Assembly (NCBI GenBank): GCA_003211655.1 | Contig: QCSC01000008.1 | Coordinates: forward strand, 1 to 37,041 | DNA length: 37,041 bases | Direction: 5' to 3' | Origin: Prochlorococcus sp. AG-469-F22 | Lineage (GTDB): Bacteria; Cyanobacteriota; Cyanobacteriia; PCC-6307; Cyanobiaceae | In this document: one piece after another, positions 13,231-22,687 of the stretch | Layout: each line of letters starts with the position of its first letter | Position numbering within the stretch: the first letter of the stretch is position 1 | Position numbers and translations under genes: made by a program | Notes under the pieces: generated by a model | What the model was told of the DNA's origin: nothing | The model's input: only the letters and a program-made list of their open reading frames with translations | Databases searched by the model: none

Positions 13231-14756
13231 TTTAACAATAATGAAATATTAAAATTTTTTTTAAATTCATTTGAGAGATTATCAATAATGTTTTCCCGTT
13301 TCATTTTATAAGATCTGGTTCTCTTTTCTAATAAAGGTAAGTTTTTCCCTTTTCTAATTAAATTTAAATAGTGATCTCGCCAGTCATCATTTTCAAAGAT
13401 TCCATGAATATATGTACCTGCAATAGTCCCTCCTTTCTTATTTTCTTTATACCACCCAAGATCTAAATCCTTAAAAATGGGTTTTATTTTAAAAGTATCT
13501 TGACTGTTATCTAATTCAGTTACTCCGTTATGTATCTCAAACCCGTTGATTTCTGTTACCTGCGGCCAAATTGACTCAGAATTTACTTGCCTTGTTATCT
13601 TTTTTTGAAGGAAAGTTGTTTTTAAAGGGAGTAATCCAATTCCATTGATTGATCTCTCACAATTGATTTTTGATCCTTCTTTAAAAAATGGGTCTTCAAG
13701 AATTGTCCCTAACATTTGTAAACCTCCGCAAATTCCAAAAATATTACCTTTATTCGTTGAATAATTTTTTATATCTTCTGATAGACCAGAATCTCTAAGA
13801 AATTGTTGATCTTTAATAGTCTGTTTACTTCCAGGAATAATAAGAAAATCATATTGATTTAAATTTTGAGATTCCATTACCCATTTGATTAATATTGATT
13901 CTTCATTTTCTAATGGATCAAAATCTGAAAAGTTACTAATAGATGGCAATTTAATAATTCCAACCTTTATTTCAGGGTTGGTAACAGATGATTTTTTTTC
14001 TAATAAATCTAAAGAATCCTCTGGAGGGAATTTATCATCTAACCAAGGAATTATTCCTAAAACAGGGATTTTTGTTTTGTTTTCTATCCATTTTTTACCT
14101 TCTTCAAATAATGAAAGGTCTCCTCTAAATCTGTTTATTAATATACCTTTAATGAGTTTTCTTTCGTCCGGTTTCATTAACTCAAGAGTTCCTATTATTT
14201 GAGCAAATACACCTCCTCTTTCGATATCAGTTACTAAAATGCAATTCGCATTTAAATACTTTGCAACTCTTAAGTTCGTAAGGTCTCTGTGAATTAAATT
14301 CATTTCTACAGGACTTCCTGCCCCCTCAATAATTAAACGACAATTTGGGTGTTTTTCATATATTGAATTCAAACCTTTTTTTATTATTTCCCATCCAGAG
14401 GAAAACCAATCTTTGTAGTAATCTTTTGCTGTTGTAATACCCATACTTCTTCCTAAATGAATGACTTCACTAGTTGAATTGCCTTGTGGTTTTAATAGGA
14501 TAGGATTCATCTCCGAAGAAGGAATCATCCCGCAAGCAAATGCTTGTAAAGCTTGAGAAAATGCCATCTCTCCACCATTCCAATCAACCCATGCATTGTT
14601 ACTCATATTTTGACCTTTAAAAGGTATTGGTTCTTCTCCTGAATTTTTAAGAATCCTGCCTATGGCCGTAACTGTTAAAGATTTACCTGCCCCGCTAGAT
14701 GTACCTAAAACCATTAAGGGCTTTTTAATAGGTTGTAGTTTTTCTATTAATTCCAT
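13227..14756 (-). CDS. cobQ: Cobyric acid synthase
   Basis: A 509-aa glutamine-dependent amidotransferase that amidates adenosylcobyrinic acid a,c-diamide at four positions in cobalamin (pseudo-B12) synthesis. The N-terminal ATP site GTSSGAGKS (18-26) is followed by the synthetase domain. The C-terminal glutaminase domain has the nucleophile in GICGGLQML (about 342-350) and the catalytic His in YIHGIFEND. Length matches the family. It shares a 66-bp divergent spacer with maf and overlaps the downstream ferredoxin gene by 4 bases. Confidence 0.96.
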   Translation of the reverse strand: MELIEKLQPIKKPLMVLGTSSGAGKSLTVTAIGRILKNSGEEPIPFKGQNMSNNAWVDWNGGEMAFSQALQAFACGMIPSSEMNPILLKPQGNSTSEVIHLGRSMGITTAKDYYKDWFSSGWEIIKKGLNSIYEKHPNCRLIIEGAGSPVEMNLIHRDLTNLRVAKYLNANCILVTDIERGGVFAQIIGTLELMKPDERKLIKGILINRFRGDLSLFEEGKKWIENKTKIPVLGIIPWLDDKFPPEDSLDLLEKKSSVTNPEIKVGIIKLPSISNFSDFDPLENEESILIKWVMESQNLNQYDFLIIPGSKQTIKDQQFLRDSGLSEDIKNYSTNKGNIFGICGGLQMLGTILEDPFFKEGSKINCERSINGIGLLPLKTTFLQKKITRQVNSESIWPQVTEINGFEIHNGVTELDNSQDTFKIKPIFKDLDLGWYKENKKGGTIAGTYIHGIFENDDWRDHYLNLIRKGKNLPLLEKRTRSYKMKRENIIDNLSNEFKKNFNISLLLN

Positions 14757-14822
14757 TAGTAATTTATATTAATCTTGAAATTTATTAATAAGTAAATTGA
14801 ATTATAATTAGATAAAAAGTTT

Positions 14823-15449
14823 GTGTTAATTCTAGCTTCTGCTTCTCAATCTAGAAAGAAATTACTAGAAAATTCTCAAATCGAATTTATTCAAATATCA
14901 AGTAATTTTGATGAAGATTTAGTAAAAGAGAAAGATATATCTAATTTAACTCTCGAATTGTCTTTTCAAAAAGCTAGTAGTATTGCTCTTAATATCCAAG
15001 AAATAGACTTACCAGAAAAGTTTAATTATAGTTCTGTCGAAATTCTTGGTTGTGATTCAATATTCGAATTTAATGGAAGACCTTTCGGAAAACCATCAGA
15101 TAAAGAAGAGGCATATCGAAGATGGTCACAAATGTCTGGAGAATTTGGTTTTCTCCATACGGGACATACATTACTTTTTAGTACTTTTGACTCAAGTTCA
15201 AAAATACTACAAGTGACAAAGAAAATTAAAAAAACAGTAAGTTCTAAAGTATATTTTTCTAAATTACAAGATGAAGAGATAAAAAATTATGTTGACTCTC
15301 TTGAACCTTTATATTGTGCTGGAGGATTTGCTTTAGAGGGAAAGGGAGGTAAATATATCGAAAGGATAGATGGTTGTTTTAGTAATGTAATGGGTTTAAG
15401 TTTGCCATGGCTTAGAAAGAGTCTAATTAAGGAGGGAATTTTCCCATAA
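14823..15449 (+). CDS. maf: Maf-like nucleotide pyrophosphatase
   Basis: A 208-aa Maf/HAM1-fold protein that hydrolyses non-canonical or modified nucleoside triphosphates. Signature parts are [14 protein letters not shown] at the N terminus, [16 protein letters not shown] (about 75-90) with the catalytic Asp, and [13 protein letters not shown] (about 161-173). GTG start at 14823; no better start is nearby. Length is slightly above the usual 190-200 aa. It is convergent with psbC, the two separated by a strong hairpin. Confidence 0.92.
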   Translation: MLILASASQSRKKLLENSQIEFIQISSNFDEDLVKEKDISNLTLELSFQKASSIALNIQEIDLPEKFNYSSVEILGCDSIFEFNGRPFGKPSDKEEAYRRWSQMSGEFGFLHTGHTLLFSTFDSSSKILQVTKKIKKTVSSKVYFSKLQDEEIKNYVDSLEPLYCAGGFALEGKGGKYIERIDGCFSNVMGLSLPWLRKSLIKEGIFP

Positions 15450-15450
15450 A

Positions 15451-15472
15451 AAAAAGACCCTTAAAAAGGGTC
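15451..15472 (-). terminator. Terminator of psbD-psbC (possibly bidirectional)
   Basis: GACCCTT (15456-15462) and AAGGGTC (15466-15472) form a perfect 7-bp stem with an AAA loop. On the minus strand it is followed by an uninterrupted T run (15455 down to 15448), which suits psbC. On the plus strand only a short CTTT follows, so it is weaker for maf. Confidence 0.85.
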
Positions 15473-15491
15473 CTTTGAAAATTGATTAGAG

Positions 15492-16874
15492 TTAATCAAT
15501 ATCTGGCATTTCTAGAGCTGGCTCACTCTTTCTGTCGATTCCTTTTTCGAAACCGGCAGCGGCTGCTCTAGCACGACCTGCATGCCAAAGGTGACCGATG
15601 AATGTAAACCATCCTAGGAAGAATTGAGCTGCAGCTAACCATTGTCTTAAGTTAACAAAGTTAACAGCATTAGGCTCAGTAATGATACCACCAACGGAGT
15701 TGATAGAAGCATTAGGTGCATGAGTCATATATTCAGCTGCTCTTCTAACTTGCCAAGGCTGAATATCATTTTGGATTTTCTCAAGGCTCAATCCATTAGG
15801 TCCTCTTAAAGGTTCTAACCATGGTCCTCTGAAATCCCAAAATCTCATTGTTTCACCACCAAATATAATTTCACCTGTAGGAGATCTCATGAGATACTTA
15901 CCTAATCCTGTTGGTCCCATTGTTGAACCTACATTAGCTCCAATTCTTTGATCTCTCACAAGGAAAGTAAAGCTTTGGGCCTGTGAAGCTTCAGCGTTTG
16001 TTGGGCCATAGAATTCTGAAGGGTAAGCAGTGTTGTTGAACCAGATGAAAGTTGATGCAATAAAACTTGCAACGCAGATTCCACCAAGTGCATAACTTAG
16101 AAGACCTTCTCCATTCCAAATGAATGCTCTTCTAGCCCATCCAAAAGGTTTTGTAAAGATATGGAATAAACCACCAATAATTGCGGTTATACCAACGTAA
16201 ACATGGCCTCCAACAATGTCTTCAATTGAGTTAACACCGATAATTGAACCAGCACCTCCCCACGGAGACCTAAATAGATAACCAAGGATTACTCTTGGAT
16301 CTAAAGTTGGACTAACCAATCTAACTTCTCCTCCACCGGGAGCCCATGTGTCATAAGCACCACCGATAAACATCCAATCGGCTGCGAAAAATAAAGCACC
16401 AACTCCTAAAACTACTAGGTGATAACCCAATATGTTAGTCATTTGGTTTTTATCTCTCCAGTCAGTTGAAAAGAAAGGAAAATCTTGCTCGAGCTTTTCT
16501 GGACCAGCTAAAGAGTGATAAATTCCTCCAAAACCTAAAACTGCTGAGGAAATTAAATGTATAACACCTGCAACGAAGAAGGGATATACAGAAGTAACTT
16601 CACCACCAGGGCCAATTCCAAACCCAAACATTGCAACGTGAGGCATACAAATTAAGCCTTGTTCCCACATTGGTTTATCAAATGTGAAATGGCTTACTTC
16701 GAATAACATCATTGCTCCAGCCCAAAATACTATTAGGCCAGAGTGTGCAATGTGTGCTCCAAGTAAACGTCCAGATAAATTAATTAATCTGGCGTTACCT
16801 ACGTACCAAGCGTAACCAGTTTCTTCAATACTCTGGTTAGGAGCTCTTAGTAAATTATTAAAGGGCGTTTCCAC
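15492..16874 (-). CDS. psbC: Photosystem II CP43 protein
   Basis: A 460-aa inner antenna of photosystem II, six membrane helices with a large lumenal loop. [17 protein letters not shown] contains the Glu and Arg that contact the oxygen-evolving cluster in known structures. [20 protein letters not shown] is the typical first-helix region. I take the GTG at 16874 (METPFNN...), which has the Shine-Dalgarno GAGGAGG at 16890-16884; an upstream ATG frame at 16901 lacks family support. It overlaps the psbD 3' end by 17 bases, the classic psbD-psbC arrangement. Confidence 0.97.
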   Translation of the reverse strand: METPFNNLLRAPNQSIEETGYAWYVGNARLINLSGRLLGAHIAHSGLIVFWAGAMMLFEVSHFTFDKPMWEQGLICMPHVAMFGFGIGPGGEVTSVYPFFVAGVIHLISSAVLGFGGIYHSLAGPEKLEQDFPFFSTDWRDKNQMTNILGYHLVVLGVGALFFAADWMFIGGAYDTWAPGGGEVRLVSPTLDPRVILGYLFRSPWGGAGSIIGVNSIEDIVGGHVYVGITAIIGGLFHIFTKPFGWARRAFIWNGEGLLSYALGGICVASFIASTFIWFNNTAYPSEFYGPTNAEASQAQSFTFLVRDQRIGANVGSTMGPTGLGKYLMRSPTGEIIFGGETMRFWDFRGPWLEPLRGPNGLSLEKIQNDIQPWQVRRAAEYMTHAPNASINSVGGIITEPNAVNFVNLRQWLAAAQFFLGWFTFIGHLWHAGRARAAAAGFEKGIDRKSEPALEMPDID

Positions 16875-17934
16875 GCGGAAGAACCTCCTCAGGGAATACA
16901 AAGTTTTCGTGTGGTTGATCCACAGAAGACATCCATGCTCGCATACCTTCGTTCAGAAGTATATTCTTTGTGTAGAATGTTTCAAATTCTGGATCTTCTG
17001 CAGCTCTTATCTCTTGGCTAACGAAATCGTAAGCTCTTAAGTTAAGTGCTAAACCAACAATACCAATTGAAGATGTCCACATACCCATAACAGGTACAAA
17101 TAGCATCAAGAAGTGAAGGAATCTCTTATTAGAGAAAGCAATACCAAAAATCTGGCTCCAAAATCTATTCGCTGTAATCATTGAATAGGTTTCTTCTTCT
17201 TGTGTTGGATCGAAAGCTCTGAAAGTTGAGCTTTGAACTTTGCCGTCTGTGTAAACACTTGTATCTTCATATAATGTGTTTTGAACTGTAGCTCCGTGGA
17301 TAGCGCAAAGAAGTGCACCACCAAGAATTCCAGCAACACCCATCATGTGAAAAGGGTTAAGGGTAATATTGTGAAAACCTTGAATGAACAAGATATAACG
17401 GAAGATTGCAGCAACACCAAATGAAGGTGCAAAGAACCAACTATGTTGTCCTAGTGGGTATATAAGGAAAATACTTGTAAAAACTGCAATTACAGCTGAA
17501 AAAGCAAGTGCGTTGTAAGGTCTGATACCTACAAGACCAGCAATTTCAAATTGACGAAGCATGAAACCTATAAGGCCAAATACTCCATGTAATGCAACAA
17601 AGTTCCAAAGTCCACCAAGTTGTAGCCATCTTACGAAACTACCTTGGGCTTCTGGACCCCATAAAAATAGAAGACTGTGACCCATGGCATCTCCAGGGGT
17701 ACTTACAGCTGCTGTCAAAAAGTTTGCTCCTTCAAGATATGAAGATGCAATACCATGTGTGTACCAAGAGGTAACAAATGTTGTTCCGACAAACCATCCA
17801 CCAATTGCAAGATATGCACAAGGTAGAAGTAGTAAACCGGACCAACCAATAAATACAAACCTGTCGCGCTTTAACCAATCATCGAGGACATCAAACCATC
17901 CTCTTTGTGGTGCGCTTCCAACGGCGATCGTCAT
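16858..17934 (-). CDS. psbD: Photosystem II D2 protein
   Basis: A 358-aa reaction centre protein with five membrane helices. Recognisable parts are [20 protein letters not shown], the [20 protein letters not shown] region around the redox-active Tyr of helix [22 protein letters not shown] with the pheophytin/P680 and non-haem iron His ligands, and [20 protein letters not shown] at the end. It is slightly longer than the usual 352-353 aa. Start ATG at 17934. It is transcribed with psbC and divergent from ycf4 across about 180 bases. Confidence 0.98.
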   Translation of the reverse strand: MTIAVGSAPQRGWFDVLDDWLKRDRFVFIGWSGLLLLPCAYLAIGGWFVGTTFVTSWYTHGIASSYLEGANFLTAAVSTPGDAMGHSLLFLWGPEAQGSFVRWLQLGGLWNFVALHGVFGLIGFMLRQFEIAGLVGIRPYNALAFSAVIAVFTSIFLIYPLGQHSWFFAPSFGVAAIFRYILFIQGFHNITLNPFHMMGVAGILGGALLCAIHGATVQNTLYEDTSVYTDGKVQSSTFRAFDPTQEEETYSMITANRFWSQIFGIAFSNKRFLHFLMLFVPVMGMWTSSIGIVGLALNLRAYDFVSQEIRAAEDPEFETFYTKNILLNEGMRAWMSSVDQPHENFVFPEEVLPRGNAL

Positions 17935-18118
17935 GAGAAATCGTTTTAAGCTTCGGGATACGATGAGACTGTAACAAAGATTGAGAGTAAAGTGGGGAAA
18001 TATCTGTATATATGAAATGCCTTGTAAAGCTTTCCTAACTTTAATGCTAAAAATTAGGTATTAATACTCTATATTTATAATTATATTAGTAGGAATAGAC
18101 ATCTAGAATAAAAATATT

Positions 18119-18676
18119 ATGCAATCAAATCTCTCTTCCTTTAACAAAATTGAACAAAAAATCAATGGTTCAAGAAAAATATCGAACTACCTTATTGGAG
18201 GAATGTTATCTATTGGCGGTATAGGTTTTATCTTAGCTGCGATCTCAAGCTATACAGGTAGAGATTTGCTCCCTTTGGGTAATCCTTCAACCTTACTTTT
18301 TATCCCTCAGGGAATAATAATGGGAGCTTATGGAGTAATAGCGAATTTGCTTAATATTTATTTATGGTATTTGGTTTTTATAAATTTCGGCTCAGGTTAT
18401 AACTTTTTTGATAAAGATTCTCAATCTGTTGAAATTAAAAGAAAAGGATTATTTAAGGATATTGAAGTTAAATTAAGTTTTGATGAAATTAAGTCAGTAA
18501 AACTTGATATAAGTGAAGGATTTAATCCAAGAAGAAGAATTGCATTAGTTCTTAAAGGCAGAAAAAAAGCACTTCCTTTGAGTGGAGCAGGAGAACTTAA
18601 ACCGTTGCTTCAAGTTGAAGAGGAAGGAGCAAGATTAGCCAAATTTCTAAATGTAAATTTGGAGGGCTTAAAATAA
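18119..18676 (+). CDS. ycf4: Photosystem I assembly protein Ycf4
   Basis: A 185-aa thylakoid membrane protein needed for photosystem I assembly. Two membrane helices near the N terminus (IGGMLSIGGIGFILAAISSY and LFIPQGIIMGAYGVIANLLN) are followed by a soluble domain with FDKDSQSVEIKRKG and a GFNPRRRIALVLKGRK segment typical of Ycf4. The C terminus overlaps the putative start region of the cyclophilin-like lipoprotein gene. Confidence 0.95.
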   Translation: MQSNLSSFNKIEQKINGSRKISNYLIGGMLSIGGIGFILAAISSYTGRDLLPLGNPSTLLFIPQGIIMGAYGVIANLLNIYLWYLVFINFGSGYNFFDKDSQSVEIKRKGLFKDIEVKLSFDEIKSVKLDISEGFNPRRRIALVLKGRKKALPLSGAGELKPLLQVEEEGARLAKFLNVNLEGLK

Positions 18677-19332
18677 TAAGATTTTATTTATTAAAACCAC
18701 TTATATTTTTTAAGATATTTTTATTATTAATTACAGGTTGCAGTTATAAAAATACTTTTGATTCTAATTTTTATTGTAAAAAGTTTGATCTTAATTGTTT
18801 AAAAAAGAACCAAAGAGTAGTTTTTAAGACTTCAAAAGGTAATATTGATGTACAATTATATGGAAAAAATAAACCAGTTACAGTAAATAATTTTATTCAA
18901 AATGTAAATAAAAATATCTATAAAAATAAAAGGTTTTATAAGATAATTAATTTTCCTCAAGTTAAAGTAATTCATTCAGGTATTTACCCAGAAAAAAATT
19001 ATTACAAAAAAGAAAATCAAAACTTAAACAAACTAAGAAGAAATATTCCCTTGGAAATAAAATTAAAAAAAGAAATCGAACCAAAATATGGTTACCAAAT
19101 TTTAGATCCTGCAGGAATTGTAACTTTGACTAACTTTTTTGAAAAGGGATCTTTAGCGATGGTGAAAAGTGGAGAAAGGAATTCTTCTTCTACAGAGTTT
19201 TTCTTTGTAACTAATAAATTCCCCGAATTAGATGGAAGATATTCAATCTTTGGAAAAGTTGTTAAAGGAATAGAAGTATTACAGGAAATAGATAGAGAAG
19301 ACTTGATTTATGAAATCATAATTTCTAATTAA
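18673..19332 (+). CDS. Cyclophilin-like peptidyl-prolyl isomerase, lipoprotein; non-canonical start
   Basis: The open frame from about 18619 to 19332 encodes a lipoprotein signal with lipobox LITGC, then [20 protein letters not shown] (the cyclophilin first strand) and [20 protein letters not shown] followed by [15 protein letters not shown] (the cyclophilin core). No in-frame ATG, GTG or TTG precedes the signal sequence. A strong GGAGGG (18661-18666) is 6 bases before tandem ATA codons (18673, 18676), so an ATA (or ATT) start is most likely; TTG at 19051 would remove half the fold. The catalytic Arg of cyclophilin A (F-H-R-V) is replaced by Lys in FYKII. The gene overlaps ycf4 by 4 bases and ilvH (convergent) by 4. 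Confidence 0.7.
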   Translation: MIRFYLLKPLIFFKIFLLLITGCSYKNTFDSNFYCKKFDLNCLKKNQRVVFKTSKGNIDVQLYGKNKPVTVNNFIQNVNKNIYKNKRFYKIINFPQVKVIHSGIYPEKNYYKKENQNLNKLRRNIPLEIKLKKEIEPKYGYQILDPAGIVTLTNFFEKGSLAMVKSGERNSSSTEFFFVTNKFPELDGRYSIFGKVVKGIEVLQEIDREDLIYEIIISN

Positions 19333-19853
19333 ATCTCTAAAGAGTATTTATTTATTTTTAACATTTCAGTATTTACTCCAGAAGATCGCTTAAGAGCAAC
19401 TTTTCCTGTTCTTGCAATTTCAAGTATTCCATATGGTTCAAGAAGCTTTTCCAAAGCAACTAATTTTCCTGGATCTCCCACCACTTCAAGGGTTAAAGCA
19501 ATATCTGACACATCTACTACTTTTGCTCTAAATATTTGAACGATATCTAAAATATTACTTCTAGTATCTTCTTTTGACGATACTTTGAGAAGCATTAATT
19601 CCCTTTCAACTGCAGCAAGGTTTGTAAAATCAACGACTCCAAGAACATTAAATAATTTATTAAGCTGTTTTGTCATTTGTTGAAGGGTTTCATTATCACC
19701 CTCTACTACCATTGTTAATCTTGAAATCCCCTTAGTTTCTGCAGGCCCAACAGCGAGACTATCGATATTAAAACCTCTTCTAGCAAATAGACCTGAGATT
19801 CTACTTAATGCCCCTGATTCGTCTTCAACAAGTACTGATAATGTATGTTTCAT
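19329..19853 (-). CDS. ilvH: Acetolactate synthase small (regulatory) subunit
   Basis: A 174-aa regulatory subunit of acetohydroxyacid synthase (branched-chain amino acids). The N-terminal ACT domain begins [20 protein letters not shown], continues with [19 protein letters not shown], and includes the valine-feedback site. The C-terminal half (from about residue 80) is the second ACT-like domain with [19 protein letters not shown]. Length is normal for cyanobacteria. It lies 3 bases downstream of the alpha/beta hydrolase gene, suggesting co-transcription. Confidence 0.96.
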   Translation of the reverse strand: MKHTLSVLVEDESGALSRISGLFARRGFNIDSLAVGPAETKGISRLTMVVEGDNETLQQMTKQLNKLFNVLGVVDFTNLAAVERELMLLKVSSKEDTRSNILDIVQIFRAKVVDVSDIALTLEVVGDPGKLVALEKLLEPYGILEIARTGKVALKRSSGVNTEMLKINKYSLEI

Positions 19854-19856
19854 ATT

Positions 19857-20801
19857 TTAATAGGTTTTTAAGTCTCTAATCCATTCATAAGAAATTTTAT
19901 TAAATAATGAAGGATCTTCATCATGAACACAATGGCCTGAATTGGATATTATTTTCAATTCTACCCATCTATGGAATTTTGCAATCTTTTTGCCAAGAAA
20001 TAAAGGTATGAAATTATCCTTTTCTCCCCACAACAATAAAAAAGGAATTTTTTTTGAAAGACTAAGTTGTTCCAAAAGGTATGAGGCCTTTAACTTATCT
20101 CCCCTTGTTGCCATACCAATGCACATAGCTCTTAGTGCTCTTGCCGAAGTCTTCCTTAAAACTGGTTTACTTACAATATTTATTAATTCTTTATCTACTT
20201 TATCTTTTTTGAAATATGCAGAATTAAGTCCTAATTTTATTATTCCCAATTTACTTATTAAAAATAGAACTATTTCTAAAGGAAATATTCTGAAAAATAT
20301 TTTTATAAGTTTGATTCTAAATTTTTCAAAAATCGAATTAAGTTCTGATTCCTTTTTTTTAATTACTAGAGGATCTGGGAGAGGAGATGCGATAACTGAT
20401 AATATTTCATTCTTTATATAGACTGCGCATGTTAAAGCTACTAAAGAACCTAAAGAATTTCCTATTAGAATTATCTTCTTAGAAGTCTTTGGCCTGATTA
20501 CTTGTTTAATAAAATCACTGACTTGATTACACCAAACTCCATTATCTAATTTCTCTATGTCTTTAATTCCTGGCTGTGCTGAATTGCCAAATCCAATTAA
20601 ATCTATTGAGTAAACAGAATATCCTTTTTGTGCAAAGTAGGAAGAATTATTTCTCCAATGTTTACTACTTGCTCCGAACCCGTGAAGCAAAATCATTGGA
20701 TGTGTATTATCTTCACCTTTAACACTCCAAAAAATTTTAAATCCATTCCAATTCCAATAATTAGATTCGTTTCCTTCATGCAATTTATCTATAGAGTTCA
20801 T
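19857..20801 (-). CDS. Alpha/beta hydrolase
   Basis: A 314-aa protein using the ATG at 20801, preceded by GAGGGGG; an upstream ATG at 20879 would add 26 residues of unlikely sequence. The oxyanion motif is LLHGFGASSKHW, the nucleophile elbow GNSLGS (Gly-Asn-Ser), the acid is the Asp of WGEKDNFIP, and the base is the His of NSGHCVHDEDP. Substrate unknown. A long basic helical lid (EKFRIKLIKIFFRIFPLEIV) may contact a membrane or a hydrophobic substrate. A TATAAT box at 20896-20891 (minus strand) is its likely promoter. Related proteins sit near pigment genes in cyanobacteria, but that is not evidence here. Confidence 0.85.
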   Translation of the reverse strand: MNSIDKLHEGNESNYWNWNGFKIFWSVKGEDNTHPMILLHGFGASSKHWRNNSSYFAQKGYSVYSIDLIGFGNSAQPGIKDIEKLDNGVWCNQVSDFIKQVIRPKTSKKIILIGNSLGSLVALTCAVYIKNEILSVIASPLPDPLVIKKKESELNSIFEKFRIKLIKIFFRIFPLEIVLFLISKLGIIKLGLNSAYFKKDKVDKELINIVSKPVLRKTSARALRAMCIGMATRGDKLKASYLLEQLSLSKKIPFLLLWGEKDNFIPLFLGKKIAKFHRWVELKIISNSGHCVHDEDPSLFNKISYEWIRDLKTY

Positions 20802-20915
20802 AAGAATTACCCCCTCTGTCCCTCTATTAAATAATTTAAAGATATTTGCATTAGTTCTTTTTTCTACAAAAAAATGCATATAAACGTTAAATTATAATAG
20901 TTGATTAAGTTTCCT

Positions 20916-21014
20916 ATGGCTAAAGAAATTTTTAGTATTGCTGCTGTATTTTGGATATTGATACCAATTGGATTGGTTGGTGGTGCATTATTATTAAAAT
21001 TTCAAGGAGATTGA
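20916..21014 (+). CDS. petM: Cytochrome b6f subunit VII (PetM)
   Basis: A 32-aa single-helix protein that starts [20 protein letters not shown], continues VGGALLLKF and ends QGD, the standard PetM sequence. It is a small peripheral subunit of the cytochrome b6f complex. A TATAAT at 20893-20898 overlaps the divergent hydrolase promoter. The ycf39 gene follows after about 58 bases. Confidence 0.95.
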
Positions 21015-21072
21015 TTCTCACGAATACTATAGAAAGTGAGTTAATCTCGGAAAGTTAAGTACATCCTTACGT

Positions 21073-22035
21073 ATGAAGATTCTTTTAGTAGGTGCAACAG
21101 GAACTCTTGGTAGGCAGATAGCAAAGCAAGCTATTGAAGAAGGGCATGAAGTTAGATGTTTCGTTAGGAATCCAAGGAAAGCTTCTTTTCTTCAAGAATG
21201 GGGTTGTGAACTTACAAAGGGAAATTTACTAAACTCTGGAGATATAGATTATGCTCTACAAGACATTGAAGTAGTTATTGATAGCGCAACTGGGAGACCC
21301 GAAGATTCCAAAAGTATATATGAAACTGACTGGGACGGTAAACTTAATCTTTTTAATGCTTGTGAATCGAAAAAAATAAAAAGGGTTATTTTTCTCTCAA
21401 TTTTATCAACAGAAAAGTTTAGAAATGTACCCTTAATGGATGTTAAGTATTGCACCGAAAAACTTCTAGAGAAATCTAATTTTGACTATACAATTTTCAA
21501 ATGCGCTGCTTTTATGCAAGGCGTCATTAGTCAATTCGCCATACCTGTGTTAGACAGTCAAGCCGTCTGGATGAGTGGCACCCCAACTAAAATCGCGTAT
21601 ATGAACACCCAAGATATGGCTAAAATTATTGTTTCATCTATAAATAAGCCAAAATCTTATAAGCTTTCACTTCCTTTAGTTGGACCAAAGGCTTGGAATT
21701 CTGATGAAGTAATTTCTTTATGCGAAAAATATAGTAATAAGAAAGCAAAGATTTTTAGAGTTTCGCCTTTTCTAATAAAAGCAACTCAGAATGTGGTTTC
21801 ATTTTTTCAAGATGCACTGAATATTTCTGAGAGATTGGCCTTCGCTGAAGTTACTAGTAGTGGAGTCCCCTTAGACGCTGATATGAGTAATACTTATGAA
21901 GTGTTAGAACTTAAAAAAGAAGATTCTACTTCTCTAGAAAGTTACATTAAAGAATATTATCAGCAGATTTTAAAAAGACTTAAAGAGATGGAAGCTGATC
22001 TAAATATTGAAGAAAAAAAGAGACTTCCTTTCTAA
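21073..22035 (+). CDS. ycf39: Ycf39-like NAD(P)-binding protein (PSII assembly factor)
   Basis: A 320-aa atypical short-chain dehydrogenase of the NmrA type. The dinucleotide loop GATGTLGRQ is at residues 8-16. VVIDSATGRPED (about 71-82) and FMQGVISQFAIP (about 157-168) are Ycf39/HCF244 landmarks. In other cyanobacteria Ycf39 helps insert chlorophyll into D1 with high-light-inducible proteins. The C-terminal Lys/Glu-rich helix is normal. It follows petM in the same direction, with an AT-rich spacer. Confidence 0.9.
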   Translation: MKILLVGATGTLGRQIAKQAIEEGHEVRCFVRNPRKASFLQEWGCELTKGNLLNSGDIDYALQDIEVVIDSATGRPEDSKSIYETDWDGKLNLFNACESKKIKRVIFLSILSTEKFRNVPLMDVKYCTEKLLEKSNFDYTIFKCAAFMQGVISQFAIPVLDSQAVWMSGTPTKIAYMNTQDMAKIIVSSINKPKSYKLSLPLVGPKAWNSDEVISLCEKYSNKKAKIFRVSPFLIKATQNVVSFFQDALNISERLAFAEVTSSGVPLDADMSNTYEVLELKKEDSTSLESYIKEYYQQILKRLKEMEADLNIEEKKRLPF

Positions 22036-22087
22036 GGTTGCATTAGATAAATTCTATAGTATATTTGTACTATAAGTAACTATTCTG

Positions 22088-22300
22088 ATGTCAATTTCTA
22101 AATCAAAAAATCTTGAACGTAAGTTAAATAATATCGCTCAAGAGGCAACTAACGAATTAAACAATGTTTGTGGTTCATCTTTATGGGAGAGTTTGGGATT
22201 TGTCTTTTTCGATCAACTAGAGGATCCTGAAAAAATTGCAAAGGCAAATTTTTATTATGGTCAGTTACAAATAATTAATGAAATCAAATTTTTTGTATAA
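22088..22300 (+). CDS. Conserved small hypothetical protein (70 aa)
   Basis: A 70-aa soluble protein. The N-terminal half is basic and helical (KSKNLERKLNNIAQEATNEL); a Cys-containing segment (NNVCGSSLWESLGFVFFDQL) and a helix with Tyr/Phe follow. No domain recognised. It lies between ycf39 and infA in the same direction and looks like a real gene by codon use. Confidence 0.55.
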   Translation: MSISKSKNLERKLNNIAQEATNELNNVCGSSLWESLGFVFFDQLEDPEKIAKANFYYGQLQIINEIKFFV

Positions 22301-22404
22301 ATTAAAAATCTTTGAAATTAACGTAATTCTTCTGAAGCAAATATGTTGAGGTAAATTTTGTTTATTCTTTTCTGATAATATAAATCTAGAAAATAAATTA
22401 TTTA

Positions 22405-22671
22405 ATGATCGAAACATCCGGTGTGATAGAAAAAGAACAAGGAAATGGTTTTTATTTGGTTACTTTAGAGCAACCTGAAGGACACCAATGTTTATGCAGA
22501 GCAGCAGGAAAGTTAACTAAATTTAGAATTAAATTATTAGCCGGAGATAAAGTACTGGTGGAGATAAGTCCTTATGATCTAACAAGAGGAAGGATCACCT
22601 ATCGTGAAAGAAATGCAGGAGGTGGTGGCCCAAGAACTGGAAATTCTAAAAATAATGCAAGAAGGAAATAA
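22405..22671 (+). CDS. infA: Translation initiation factor IF-1-like protein
   Basis: An 88-aa OB-fold protein. MIETSGVIEKEQGNGFYLVT, GHQCLCRAAGKLTKFRIKLL, GDKVLVEISPYDLTRGRITYR are the IF-1 S1-like strands. The usual bacterial IF-1 is 72 aa; this one has a Gly/Arg/Lys-rich tail of about 17 residues (GGGGPRTGNSKNNARRK). It may be the main IF-1 or a second IF-1-like protein, as several cyanobacteria carry two; from sequence alone I cannot tell. Confidence 0.85.
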   Translation: MIETSGVIEKEQGNGFYLVTLEQPEGHQCLCRAAGKLTKFRIKLLAGDKVLVEISPYDLTRGRITYRERNAGGGGPRTGNSKNNARRK

Positions 22672-22687
22672 ATAATAAATAATTTCC

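Noticed and set aside
19942-20421. 159-codon frame antisense to the alpha/beta hydrolase
   Set aside because: Complement of an AT-rich coding region; no start context and no family signal.
20802-20879. Longer alpha/beta hydrolase starting at ATG 20879
   Set aside because: The 26 extra residues are not family-like, and the internal ATG at 20801 has a strong GAGGGGG ribosome site at the right distance.
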